64,000 bases of DNA from Basidiobolus meristosporus CBS 931.73 (Eukaryota > Basidiobolomycota > Basidiobolomycetes > Basidiobolales > Basidiobolaceae). Within the stretch, counting starts at the first letter, position 1, and every line of letters begins with the position of its first letter. Of the stretch, positions 34,297-46,595 are shown piece after piece. The position numbers and the translations under genes were made by a program. The stretch lies in the NCBI GenBank assembly GCA_002104905.1, contig MCFE01000267.1, forward strand, positions 1-64,000, in the 5' to 3' direction. Below the pieces are notes generated by a model. It saw nothing but the letters and a program-made list of their open reading frames with translations, searched no databases and was not told where the DNA came from.

Positions 34297-37200
34297 AAGC
34301 ACTAATTGTATCCTAATTCCACAGGGGGAGCATATAAAAGTCAACAAGCTACTAGCCAGAATCTCCAATTTACTAGAAGACAATGATATTAGAATGAAAG
34401 GAGTTAGCTAGCCACTAGTAGTAGACCAGAAAGAATGGCAACAAATGTGCAAAAAATGCAAGAGAACTCAATGGTTCCTGTTGAGCAGATGATGGATGGA
34501 TGTCATGCAAGGAACAAACACAAAGTGGTGGACTTTAATGGAGTCAAAGTATGGGATTGGGTGTGAAGCTCATATAGGGCATGTGGGATTTCTGTTTTTG
34601 GGGTGGAAATCTGAGAAAAAAGGCAGTGAGCCCATCAGAATCAACATTGCAACTATTAAAGTGAAAGATTTGTTCAATGTGATTCAAAGGTTGCATTACA
34701 GTTTTGGTGAAGTCCTAGGGCTTGCTACCTCTGAGCTATATGATCCCAATTTTGCAATAGCCTTTTGTCAGGACTGTCAAATTTACTTTTCACTAGCCTT
34801 ACTCTCCACCAGGTTGCAGTCAATATGGCTATTAGGCTGTATGAAAATTAATTGTGATGATCCAGTCAAATGGCAGTCAAAAAACTTATATCCTACAACT
34901 AATTGGTATTGATACCGTAGGGGCACTATGCAAAGACTGTGGGAAAAAAATTGCACCTCTGATTTCACAAAAACTCTGTCAAAACTTCTCATCCCAATGT
35001 CCCTGAGTTGCTTTTGTTTGTTTTCTGCCATTTATTGCACTCTCTGATGCTTGACACTCAATTGCCTCCTACATTTGTGTACACTAATAGACAGTTGCCT
35101 CTTATTCATGCTCCTTACTTACTGATTCAACTGGTGTGCTTACCTGTCATGCATACAAATTGTTTATCCACATGGAATCTCTTGCTGTAACTCAATTACA
35201 GAATGTACTGACTCATGCAGTCCCTATACCCACTACTAACATTAGGCCAAGCCTCATACTCAACAAATCATTCCATTAAAATTCACCACTCAATAAGTGC
35301 CTCTGCTGTCAATCTCTTTGCCCATAGCTTTGGCAGGAACACAGAAGCTTTATGCCATTGTCTGTTTACTGGTTCTGATACATCCTAATCTTCAGCCAGC
35401 ACTGCAAGGTCTAGTATTTCATCTGCAAGTCTTTGCAATAAGTCCTTTAAGTGATTGAGTGCATTTTCTTGAGCACTGTTCTGGAAGATGTGCTGCAACA
35501 CCTTTGTGTGCCTATACCATTCCAAATTCCATTGTAGATATAACAATTGGTGTTAGATTTCTTGACATTTTTGCTTTGCCTATCAATGGGATCTCCACTC
35601 TGTATACAATGGAGACTGAAGAGGCTGTGGTAGGCCAATTGCCCTTCTCTACAAACTCATCCTAAATGAACAGCCATCATGCAGCTTGCACCATAAGACC
35701 TAGAGACCCTTTTGATGCCAGCATGTGTTACCAGTTACATGGCACTCACATCAAAGAATGCCAGTATTGCAAGGTGCTCAACTTGTCAGGAATTCACTAC
35801 CATAAAAGAAAAGCATTATTTGTATTCCAGATACATTGCAGTAATTCTGTGTCTAAAGAAGCTCATGCAGTCAAACAAGTATTTTGAAGCCCCAAGTTAC
35901 TGCACCTAGTATCAATCAAGCACAAATATTTCTATTCTATATATATTGGTATATATTGCAAATAGCTAAGAAGTAAGGGCTACTCTAAAGGTATGTATGA
36001 GAATACCCTTGCCTTGACACTTGATGAGTTCTTGTTAAACAGGTACTCAACCAGCAAGTCCTACAGGCTACTAGTTTTCATCAATCAGCATCTGCTGTCA
36101 TTTGTATGGTGTAGTGGGGTTATAGTACAGCCCACTGACATATGTGCACATTCCCATATCTTCTGCTTACCTATTTTCCATTACCCTTGTTTTGATTTTA
36201 TTGGGCATGTCTTGTTTAATCAGTACTATCCCATAAGATGGCTGACTATTACATGTGCTTATTCTACTGTACAAGTTACTCCTCACTTAATATAAAATTA
36301 CCAAATACATGTGCCTCTATATAAGGCAAGTATTGGCACTAATATCTATGACACATGACTCATGTTGTATTACCATACCCATTATTCTCATCTCATATTT
36401 GCTATCCCTATGTTACAAAGGTTTCACAATATTAATCCCTGACTGGTTGGACTCACTGTGCTTCTTAGAGCCTTCTGGCAGCTTAATAGAGCACTCTTAG
36501 CTATTCTGATGTTTTTAAGAATGCTGTTGATCTGAGGAACCTTCAAGAGCACCATGATTAGTAATCACTTAACCAGTGAGGCATATATAAATGAGAGATA
36601 CTACCTCAAAAATAAATTGTCATCCTTTTTTCAATGTTCCAACCAGTTAATTGGTGCAATCACTGCTGCCTGCTGCTCCCTGAGCTTTCAATCCAAGGTC
36701 ACGGGACACTTGTAGGAAGCTGTGCTAGCAGCCAACTGTCCTTGGAAGCAATCCTGCAGACAAATACTTGGGGTAGATATCTCTTATTATATTTGATTCT
36801 TTCCCCAGCTGATGATTGTGTGATCAAAGATACTTTTCTGTCATTGTAACTGCTGATCATAGCTGCATTCCTAAAAACTCCATGCAAGTAGAGTTTACAG
36901 TTGTTTTGCCTTTGGAAGCTTTGGTACATTGTCTTCTCAAGGGACACTGAGCCCTGAGTATAATTATGCTAAGATGCTAACAAAGTTGGGGATTGTAGCT
37001 CAATAGTTCTGCCTTGTCAAGCTTGAGGCATTATTTTACTTCATATCTGTGTAGAAACAAAACCTAAATATACCTAGCCAGCTTTTGCTGGAGGTTTCAC
37101 CCAGTGAGCACCCTACATATTAATATACTTGTGAAGTGCTGGATGTATCTCTCACTTGGACTGAGATAACACTTGATGGTATCTGAGCAGAAATCTGATG

Positions 37201-37760
37201 GTGGTTTCTGTAGTAGCTGGGTCAAAGTTGCCATCCAGCCTGCATAGCTACCTATATCTATTGCAGGATGGGTTTTATATACCATTCAGCTGGCTACTAG
37301 TAAATTGCTGTCATGCCAAAGGATATATTACTAGTTGAACTGGAAATACCCCAGCCATCAGTCAGATAAACAGCTTATCTGGGCATAGTGGCTGGTGTTA
37401 CTGATGAATGTGTGAGATCCCAGGATTTATTTCATAGCTCACATAGATTATTGCTATTCAAATGCCAGTACAAAAAACTTCAGCCTTCCACAGAGTAAAC
37501 ATGCAGAAGTTATTGCACAATGGCAGCATAGCTAGCAAGCTATGAGCCATTGCTTAGAATATAGAACTAATCAAGAACCAGTTCTATACAAGATAGAGGA
37601 GATCTACTGGTGTAAAAGCCTTTCACTGGTAGGAATCTATGTGCTTACCAACATTATTTCAGTCTCCAATCATTATTTACCTGCATATGCAACAATGCAA
37701 GTTAGTATAAAAATAACTTACATAATCCCATTAATAGGCCATGATAAAATTTCAATCATA
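34297..37760 (+). pseudogene. Rearranged Tnp2-element relic R1
   Basis: From 34840 to 35290 lies a segment (module X) repeated at 37763-38187 and, inverted, at 41895-42230. From about 35290 to 35655 the minus strand matches the 3' end of the element's partner gene (copy at 60290-60560). At 35665-36240 the plus strand matches the middle of the Tnp2 transposase (compare 62980-63420; MYENTLALTLDEFLLNRYSTSKS against MYDHAFALALDGFSLNKYSTSKS), and at about 37090-37740 a later part of it. The middle of the element (rest of partner gene, promoter region, Tnp2 N-terminus) is missing, so this is an internally deleted, decayed derivative. Assignments by eye. Confidence 0.55.
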
Positions 37761-37762
37761 TG

Positions 37763-40000
37763 ACTAAGACGTATTTATCCTGTAGGGACACTGTGCAAAA
37801 ATCATTGCAAAGTATTGTACCTCATATTTCACAAATATTTGGTCAAAATACCTCAACACAACAATTCCTAAGTTGCTTTTGACTGGTAGTTGCCATTTCT
37901 GCCACTCTCTGATTCCAGCAACTCAGTTATCTTCTATGTTGGTGTACATTGATTGCCCATCATCTCTTTTTCACACTCCTTATTTTCTGACTCAACAAGT
38001 GCTCTTACTTTTCATGCATAAAAGCTGACTTACTTGTGTTGCATCTTCAGTTGAAGCTTAATCATAGATGGTACCAACCTATTCAAGTCCCTATACTGAC
38101 CATTAACATTAAGCCCAACCTGATGCTTAGTAGGTAACTACATTAAGCTATACCATTCATAAAGTGTTTTGATTGTCATGCGCTGACTATAAATAGGGAC
38201 AAGGCAGGAGAGTAGAGCTAGGCAAGGCAGAACTAGGAAAGGGCTTAGGTGTGGATCAACAAGGCAAGGCATGTTTCCAAGGCAAGGTTGCTTATTCAAG
38301 ACCTGTGTTTATCAGACTGAAAAATACATAAGGGGGAATAAGACTGTATATACTTTTAGGCTACATGCATGCCAAGAGATATTGGCCAATACTGTTGGGG
38401 TTCTTGGGTAAGGCTCAGTAAGTGTGCCAAGATAGAAATATACTAAAGAACAGACCATAATATCACATGGGGACATGCCAGTGGTCAGCTGATCATGAGA
38501 CTAGGTCATATGACATGTACCTACCATATGGTATTGAGCTACATATATCCCAATGGGAAGCTTACATGGAATATTCCATTGTGTGAAATCACCTTGGAAC
38601 TTTCAAGAAATTGCTAGAATGTTGTAGAACTCTTGAGAACAAATTGGTATTTTTTTGCTATCTTGAATTGGCCAGATCATGAAAGGTCAAGGATGTGATG
38701 TGAACATGACAGCCCTTTGCCCATGACATCAGCAGGAGCCCAGAGCTCTAGGCCATTTTATGCTCACTGGTTGCCATCTACCCTGGTCTTCAGCTGGCAG
38801 TAAAAGGTAAAGAACCTCATCTGCCGGTCTTTGCAGTAAATCCTTATGCTGTGAAACTGTGACTTTTGAGATATGCTCTTAATGAAGTGCTGTAACCTCC
38901 TTGTGTGCCTAGTAGTGTTTCAGAATACTACTGTAGAAATCATGATAGTCATCTAATTTCTTGAGATTATTGCTCTGCCTGTCAGCTGAATCTCCACTTT
39001 GTCAGCTATGAAAGACATGCATCAGACAAGTTGCACTTCTCTACAAAATCATCCACCTCACTCAAATATGGATCAACAAAGTGTGCTTCTAGCAATTGTG
39101 AAAGCAGCTGTCACCATGTTGGTAATTCATCCTGGCTATTATAGGATATTATTTGTAATAGGCTCACTGCATTAACGGGTTAGTACAGCAACTTCCTCTC
39201 AGACTACTCTGTCTCAAGCTTTGATATGCAAAATATTATATGTGATTGTTATGGCAATTTACTGATTTTTCTGCCAAATACAGCTAAACACTTCACAGTG
39301 CTTGACAGTTTTTTTTCAAGAGTTGTATGGTATTCTAACAGTCTTAATATGCTCAACAATTACTTGAGTGGAGCTAACCAGCTAATACCTCTAACTGCCT
39401 TTTATGGCAAGAAGCTTTACTGTGCTCCAATAGCTGCATTGCAGACCTCTGCTGGCACTATAATTGCAGTTCAGCAGTTTACAGCTAGTTCTGTACAGTA
39501 CCACTATATCAATTTACAAATTGGTATTGCCTTTCTCCACAGCCCCTTGCACTATTCATATATTCCACTGTATAATCACCCCTCCTTATTTGAATATCCA
39601 CTATTACCTTGGGTATTTCATACTTAGTTTAGTTCAAAAAATCTGGCCTCCTGCTTACAAACCTATGCAAATGTGCAAACCTGCTGCAGTTGACAAATTT
39701 CTATCACCCCATCTTTATGGCCCTCCAGTATGTTACTTGCAAAGTTGCCATACACCTTGTATTGCATGTAAAATTTGCATCTTGCAAACATATGCATGGT
39801 TGCCACCACTTTTGCCATGTATACCTCCTGAATATCTGCAAAGAGCTTTTTGGTAACTTGCCAATATATTACTTCTCCCTGCTGGATTGTAGTTCCCCAT
39901 ATAGAAGCACTCTGGATCTTATTTGTGTAATTTCTGTATTTAGTGGTATTGAAGCCTACTTGTAACTAGGAGAAACTAGGCATACTTTGGCAAAGTTGTC
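37763..40000 (+). pseudogene. Rearranged Tnp2-element relic R2
   Basis: Same order as R1: module X (37763-38187), then, after a 519-bp LTR-like insertion, the partner-gene 3' end on the minus strand (about 38711-39060), then 39226-39965. The last stretch matches 42690-43340 and the window end (63870-64000) rather than the part found in R1. All frames are short and broken. It shares with R1 the loss of the central part of the element, at different breakpoints. Confidence 0.5.
38188..38706 (-). repeat. Solo-LTR-like insertion (family Y) in relic R2
   Basis: 519 bp with minus-strand ends TGTTCACATC...CCTATTTATA, flanked by TGAC on both sides (38184-38187 and 38707-38710). The flanking sequence reads continuously into module X and the partner-gene region when compared with relic R1, which lacks the insertion. 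Contains GCAAGG-rich direct motifs. A related copy in the other orientation lies at 41540-41894. Confidence 0.65.
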
Positions 40001-41417
40001 CAAATAAGAATTAGTTGCTTGTTGTGTTCAATGAAGCCTAGCATAACTTAACTGATTACCTGCACATTAGGGCTGCCTAACTTTTTAATGCCTAAGGTAT
40101 AGGTGTCTCCATGTGCACATCTGTCCTTTGTACTTTCTCACTCTTCCTGGCTGCTCTTCATATGCCAACTCATCACATCCATGAGAGAGCTCAAGGTAAT
40201 ATTCTAGATGAGATTGGGATATAGTGGTACATGCAACTGGACTTGAGATGCTTAGATGTTTTCAGTGACTATTATGGAAAAGTCTATCCTACTGTCATTT
40301 AAATATCTAGACAAGTATAGAATATTGGCGCTCCACCATTACTGAAGAAAATTGAGTAGTTTTAGCAATTAAGAATCCAGATCATATTAATTCCCATTCT
40401 GAGCTACCAATTGATGGAGTAAGAGGTTGGAAGCAAGCTCCCTCAATTGTCAGGAACCTACTGATATATAATACATGCATATCCACCTGGAGTACGGATA
40501 TCTACTACTAAGTCCATTGAAAGAAAGTTATAGTTGCATCAAGTGTTCTGATACTAAAGCCAATGTATCAGGAGATGAATTTGGAGCTGTCAGACATGCT
40601 ATCACTCTGTTTAAGTCTCAAGACCATGGGAGAAAGTATTGTACAAATCTGGCAAAATCAACTTGAGGATATTCTACCACCCACCAAAAATAGTGAAGCA
40701 AATGATTGCAAGCCCAATTGGAGTATACAACCTAGCAACAGTTGGTTGCATACAGCTAACAGCCTCACAGAAAATACTATGGTACCTTATATGTGCTAAG
40801 TATATATTACTTATTACAGTGGGGGAAAACATCTGGTTATGCTGGATTCTCTAAATCAGATCAGAGAAATTGCAATTGCACAAGTCACTGACAAGCTCTG
40901 CAACTCTTATTACTGATATGCTAAGGCCTAATACTAAATCACTGATGCAACTGGCTTTCAAATGCAGTTTGCTTGACCATATTTGGTTAACTCTATGAAA
41001 GTATATGATTGATCCAAGTCAATGCTAATTTTGGTTACACCATTCTCAAAATAGTCAAGTAATATGGACCAATGATGCCATGAGATCTTCTGTGCCCAAA
41101 CATAAGAAGACCCACTAATAGGTAGGTCAAAAACCATTGTCCAAAAGGAATTTCCCCTGGATCATCAGCAGCAAGAGAAAAAGAAGAAAATATTTGAAAA
41201 ACAACTAGCACAAATTAGGGTACTTCCCAAATAGAGCCAAAACTTATATAGGCTATCTTTGAGCTATCTGGCAATGTAATTATGTTTTATGGAGCCTCTT
41301 GCACAAAGCTCTCAACTCAGAAGTCCCAACAGTGCCTTGAAAGGTCAACAAGATTTGTCAGGCATTGTAGTATACTGTGGACAATTCTTTAATGAGGAAG
41401 TCTTGATGTTTTCTGTT
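40001..41417. other. AT-rich sequence, decayed, unassigned
   Basis: Frames up to about 78 codons (40475-40854) only. Part of the segment around 40180-40260 resembles 43500-43600 (CTTCCTGGCTG..., TGCCAACTCATCACATCCATGA), so it is probably further Tnp2 relic. Nothing else recognised. Confidence 0.4.
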
Positions 41418-41539
41418 GGGGATTTGGAAGAAAAAGGTTCCAACATTAACTAGATATTTCTTATGGATTCTGAAGGCACTGAGAAGCTTAGTCAGCATTC
41501 TGAACCAAGCTCAAGACAAAAATAACTATCACGAGAATA

Positions 41540-41894
41540 AGGATACTCAAAGCCCTTGCTAAGGAGATACCAGGTCACATGACTTAGTCACATGATCAGT
41601 TGACCCAATCCATTTCCCCATCCTGTCTTGGTACCTTGCCTTCTATATTATCATCCCCAGCACTGCTGCTGTGCATCACCCCACAACCCCATTAGTATTA
41701 GCTAATATTTCTTGGCATCAGTATAGCCAAAAAGTATATATAGTCTTATCCCCCCATAAGTATTCCTCAGTCTGATAAACATAGGTCTTGTATAAACAGC
41801 CTTGCCTTGAATCCTGCCTTGCCTTGATGGTCCACACCTAAGTCCTTTCCTGCCATGCCTAGCTTTTCCTCCTGCCTTGTGTATATTCATAACA
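41540..41894 (+). repeat. Second, inverted copy of repeat family Y
   Basis: Matches by eye the reverse complement of 38188-38540: TCACATGATCAGTTGAC, GGTACCTTGCCTTC, the CCATAAGTATTCCTCAGTCTGATAAACA block, CCTTGCCTTGA and an end ATTCATAACA. The start is uncertain; a TGTTGGGGATT at 41417 is a possible 5' end. No clear target duplication. Confidence 0.5.
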
Positions 41895-42480
41895 GTATGC
41901 ATGAAATGTAAGAGAAATGGTTGAGTCAGGAAGTAAGGAGCGTCAAAGAGAGGCAATAACCAAACAATGCCAACAAACCTAGGAGGTAATAGAGTGACCA
42001 GGATCAGAGAGTGAGAAAACTGGCTGAGAACTAATCAAGAGCCACTTTTATATCATTGTGATGAAAGATTTTGACCAAGTTTTTTGTGAAATCTGAGGTG
42101 GAATTATTTTTTGACAGGCCTTGTACTGTGTTCCAATAGGATCAATACCACTTAGTCACTGGACTTTAAATTTGTGGCAGCCTTTTGATGGGATCATCAC
42201 AATAACTTTTCATATTGCTTAAAGTAAAGGGGCTTCTTACAGTGGTCTTTAGAGTAGACATACACTAGACTTGTTCCATCATTCCAGCTGATCATAATGC
42301 CCAATAGTGCCATAGCATGCCAGACAGTGCCTGATCATGCCACAGAGTGCCAGATGGTGCCATATAGTGCCAATTTGGGATCAAAATTGACATGCATATG
42401 ACCCTAAAATATCAAATTAATAACAAAATATACAGCACTCTCTGGCACTATGATCAATGGCACAATGGAACAAGTCTACT
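41895..42480 (-). pseudogene. Tnp2-element relic, module X inverted
   Basis: The reverse complement aligns with 34840-35160 and 37763-38010: GGTATTGATCCTATTGG, TTTCACAAAAAACTTGGTCAAAA, TCTCACTCTCTGAT and TGACTCAACCA. A further stretch at 42290-42480 contains repeats of the unit AGTGCC(A)nATAGTGCC without coding signal. Confidence 0.45.
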
Positions 42481-42489
42481 AATTACCCT

Positions 42490-44090
42490 ATGAAAAATAA
42501 TTTGGTCCTGTGGGTGGATCCAATCCAGATAAGCTATCAGGATACCATTAACAGACTGTCATAACACCAGCAGCTTGGAATTAGTGACTCTCTTAACAAT
42601 CTTGTGACAGGATCATGATAGTATTTTGCTAGTTTTATTACCCAACAAAGTGATAAAACTTGACAAGATTTGATTGGTGCTGTGACAATAATTGCACAGT
42701 ATTGTTGCAGTCTTATTGCATGCTACATCTATTTTTAATGGATCCAACTGGCCTGAACATCTAATTGTCTTATATGGCAAGAAACTTTACAGTATTTCAA
42801 TGACCTTACAGCAAGACTCTGATGGCATTATATTGGCAGTATGGTGGCCTACAGCTGGTTCTGTATAATGCTACCATAACAATTCACAAAATGGTATTTC
42901 CTTTTTCTACCTCCCCTTGTGCAATTTTATATTCCATTATAGAATCACCCCTCAGCATTTGCTTAACCACTACTTCCTGAGGTACTCCACATATAGTTTG
43001 AATCCAAAAAATCTATGGCCTCCTGCTTACTCACCTCTAAAGCACAAACTTCTGCTGCAATTAACATACTTCTATCACCTCAGCATTACTGCTTTTTGGT
43101 GTAATGCTTGCAAAGTTGCCATTTACCTTGTACTGCTGGTAACATATACATCTTGCAAACATATGCTTGGTTGTTGCCACTTCTGCCATGAATACCTGCT
43201 GAATATCTGCAAAGAACTTCTTGGTATTTGGCCAATATATTCCTTCATCCTGCAGGATTCTAGTCCCCCTTATAGGTGTGCTCTGGCTCTGGTCTTTGTG
43301 AATGCCATATTGTATGATGTAGAAGTTGGCTTGTGACCAAGAGAAATCTGGCATACCTTGGTAGAGTTTTCTTAACAAAAATAGTTGCTTGTTGCACCCA
43401 ACCCAACTTTGCATTACTTAACTGATTACCCACACATTGGGGATGCTGAGCATCTTGATGCCATAGGCATAGGTGTCTACATGTGCACATTTGTCCTCAG
43501 TATTTTCCAACTCTTCCTGGCTGTCCTCCATGTGCCAACTAATCACATCCATGATGGACTTGAAGGTAATATTCTTGATGAGATTGGGATATGGTAGCAC
43601 CTGCAACTTGACTTGTCTTCCTATCTCCCCACACATCTGCTCCATAGGAAGCTCCCAAAAGGTGAAGCAAGGCCCAATATTCTCCACACACCATGCAAGA
43701 TGGAGTACAGAATGGATACAGTAGTGGCAGAGATCTACGCATTCAGCTTTATGCTTGTAGTGTAGCTGCTTGAATCCCATCACAAACTCCTTGCACAACA
43801 GCTGTAGATGTGTCAAGTTGGCATTGGTGATCTGCTTCTGGATAAATATTCCCACAATGTCAACAAATATCACCCATTGTTTCCAATGTAATCTTGGTAG
43901 AAGTGGCTTCAGATAGACACCTGAATCAATACATACCCATTCACTAAATTATTACATTTGTGTTGTGGCATAAGTGTAGGTAGATTGATTGGAGCCTGTG
44001 AGAGGTACTTCAGGTAGCAGATACTCTGTCATATCTTGTCAATTGCCCAATGAAAAAAAAAGTGGTGATCCCTTCAAATGGCTGTCACAA
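42490..44090 (-). pseudogene. Tnp2 transposase 3' part, decayed (copy A, distal)
   Basis: Minus-strand frames 43418-43873 and 43061-43414 carry the transposase C-terminal region typical of Tnp2/DUF4218 proteins: YKHKAE, CIHSVLHLAWCVENIGPCFTFWELPME and LPYPNLIKNI, then ADIQQVFMAEVA and ICYQQYKVNG. The same segment (42490-43400) recurs in direct orientation at 39226-39965 and from 63690 to the window end. Stops and frameshifts separate the pieces. Confidence 0.55.
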
Positions 44091-44125
44091 AATTAAAGTT
44101 CCATGACTAAGAGGTATTGATTCTG

Positions 44126-44587
44126 TCAGGACACCATGCAAAAGCTGTTGAGAAATAACTGCACCCCAGATTTCTTCTTAATGCCATAGGCATAGGTGTC
44201 TCCATATGCACATTTGTCCTCAGTAATTTTCAACTCTTCCTGGCTGTCCTCCATATGCCAACTTATCAAATCCATGATGGACCTGAAGGTAATATTCTTG
44301 ATGAGATTGGGATTGGGTAGTACCTGCAACATGACTTGTCTTCCTATCTCCCTACATATCCGCACCATAGGAAACTCCCAAAAGGTGAAGCAAGGCCCAA
44401 TATTCTCCACACACCATGTAAGATGGAGTACAGAATGGATACAGTAGAGGCAAAGATCTACATGTTCAGCTTTATGCTTGTAGTATAGCAGCTCAGATCC
44501 TGTTACTAACTCCTTGCACAACAGTGGTAGATGTACCAAGTTGGCATTGGTGATCTGTGTCTGGATAAATATTCCTACAATGTCCAC
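44126..44587 (-). pseudogene. Second copy of the DUF4218-like Tnp2 segment
   Basis: A 153-codon minus-strand frame, clearly homologous to 43418-43873 (CIHSVLHLTWCVENIGPCFTFWEFPM; YDIVGIF-like start; ISWHMEDSQEEL). The two copies lie in tandem with about 250 bp between them that contain part of module X (44050-44172). This points to a nested or duplicated element rather than one gene. Confidence 0.6.
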
Positions 44588-44713
44588 ATATGACTCCCAG
44601 TGCTTCCAACATACTCTTGGTAGGAATGGCTTCAGAACACCACTTTAACAAACATATATCCAGTTCATCCAGTCTTTGCATTTGTATTGTTGCATAAGCA
44701 TATTGGTATTGAT

Positions 44714-46430
44714 TCAAGCCCATGAGAAGTACTTAGGGTAGCAGATACTCTGTAATATCTTGCCAATTCTTTCAAATTTCTCTGGTATCTCAAATGGCTC
44801 ATTTAGCTTGAAATGCCCCATGTACAACTTGGTTGTCAGTATAAGGATATTGTTGAAAAGCAAATGCACTGCTCTCTGTGGAAAGCTTTTGCTCCAACAA
44901 GTACCCTCTATCTTAAGTAGCTCTGGCTTCCAGTTGACTCCATATTCCAGCCAATGGCTTATAGCTTGCCAACTTTGCTGCAATTGCATGCTGACTTCTG
45001 TACATTCTCTCTGCGGAAAGTTGGTATTCTAAGTACTGGTGTTTGGGCAATAATAATGTGTGTGAGTTATAGAGTAAATACCCTGGATCTTACAAATTCA
45101 ATAGCAATACTGTCCATTGCGCCCAGAAAAACCTGCTGTCTTGCTAATGGCTGGGGTATCTCCAATGCAGATGATAATATGCGCATTTAAATGACAGCCA
45201 TTTACTGCTATCCTGCTGGTAAGTATACAAATTTCATCCAGCAATGGCTACAGGTAGCTATCCAGGTTGGACAGTTATTTAGGCCCAGATATCAGTGAGA
45301 CTAGCATCAGGTTACTGCTCTGATACTGTAAGATGGGTGGCAGATTTAGATTGATGAGAATCAGTGGCCAGTAGGATTTGGTGGTAGAGTGCTTGTTTAA
45401 TGAGAATCCATCAAGTGCTAAGGCAAAGGCATGGTCATACACACCTTCAAAGTAGCCCTTGCTTCTTGGCCGCTTGTAATGTTAGCCATCAAATAAATCA
45501 GATATGTTTGAGCTTGATTGATACTGAGTGCAGTACTGTATGGATTGCCAATATTTGTTGGACTGCATCAGCTTCCTCAGACAGTGTTTTACTGGAATAC
45601 ATCTGGAGTGTGAACAATGTTTTCCGTCAATGGTGGTGGATTCCTGACAATTTGGACATGTTGCAATGGTAGCATTTTTGGATGTAAATGCCAGGCAATT
45701 GTTGACACATGCTGGAATCAGGACTGTCTCTTGATCATATGTTGCCAGCCGCATGATAGTTGTCCACTTGTACCATGTACATGGTAAGTTGCATCCCAGA
45801 ATGATTTTGCCAAGAAGAAGCAATAAATATTCATAGCCCCTATTACTATATTAGTGGAAATGCATCACTTCTCTAGCCACAACATTACATCATTCACTAG
45901 TAAATGGAATACTGGGCTCACTTGGCTCCATAAATATCCTTGGGATTTGTTTCAACAGGTGTTGTCTCATTGCATATTGAGATTTGACCAGGCTCATACA
46001 TGGTACTGTTGTTAGGGGAGATAAGCTCACAATCCATCAGTGAACCTTTGTTGTCAGAGCTATCACTCTGCATGCCATATTCAGAAGGCTGAGGTGAGCA
46101 TAAAGGTATCACAAACTCACCTGACTCAGTTTGCATAAGGTGACAAAGACAACCAGGTGCCAATACAGAAGTATTAACCAGCCGGCAAGATAATGTTGGT
46201 ACAGAAGTTACCAATTAATAATTAAATATGACTTGTGTGGCAAAGCACTAGCCATGATCATTGTAATGCTTCCTATGTTGTCTGCATGCTTCATGGCTGA
46301 TAGGCTTGCTACAATAGCCACATGGTCTTTTTTCTCTTCTCTTACAATGTTTAGTCAAAGTAGTCTTGTCAATGGGGAAAGCAGTTTGACCTTCAACAAT
46401 GTAATCATATTATATCACTTTTTGGTCAAT
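44714..46430 (-). pseudogene. Tnp2-like transposase, N-terminal and central part (copy A)
   Basis: Read on the minus strand from about 46430, it matches the transposase at 62349-63668: a Cys/His cluster (CGYCSK...HRKHY), SGEFVIPLCSPQPSEYGMQSDSSD, SPDSSMCQQLPGIY-type central part and KSFPQRAVHLLFNN near 44880. It is broken by many stops, including two near 46380-46210 and a run near 45900-45840. Together with the partner gene at 46596-48360 it forms a divergent pair, inverted relative to copy B. Confidence 0.65.
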
Positions 46431-46595
46431 ACTCATGTGAGTTTGAGATAGTCTTGTTTTTGAGACATTGCACTTAGATGAATGTAAGATCCAATGATGA
46501 CCTGCCATAGTAAGCATTATGAATAAAGTTGTGGCACCATATACACATGTATATATAATATTATTTCCCCATTGATTTGACTCACTTCCATACAT
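46431..46595. promoter_or_regulatory. Bidirectional promoter region of Tnp2 element copy A
   Basis: 165 bp between the divergent Tnp2 and partner-gene starts. It is conserved with the corresponding spacer of copy B (62128-62348), for example TTTGACTCACTTCCATA directly before the partner ATG and a TATA-rich block (ATACACATGTATATATAATA). Function as shared promoter is inferred from the layout. Confidence 0.45.

Noticed and set aside
38190-38290. GCAAGG-rich direct repeats looking like a small satellite
   Set aside because: They are part of the LTR-like unit 38188-38706 and recur once in the related inverted copy; not a tandem array.
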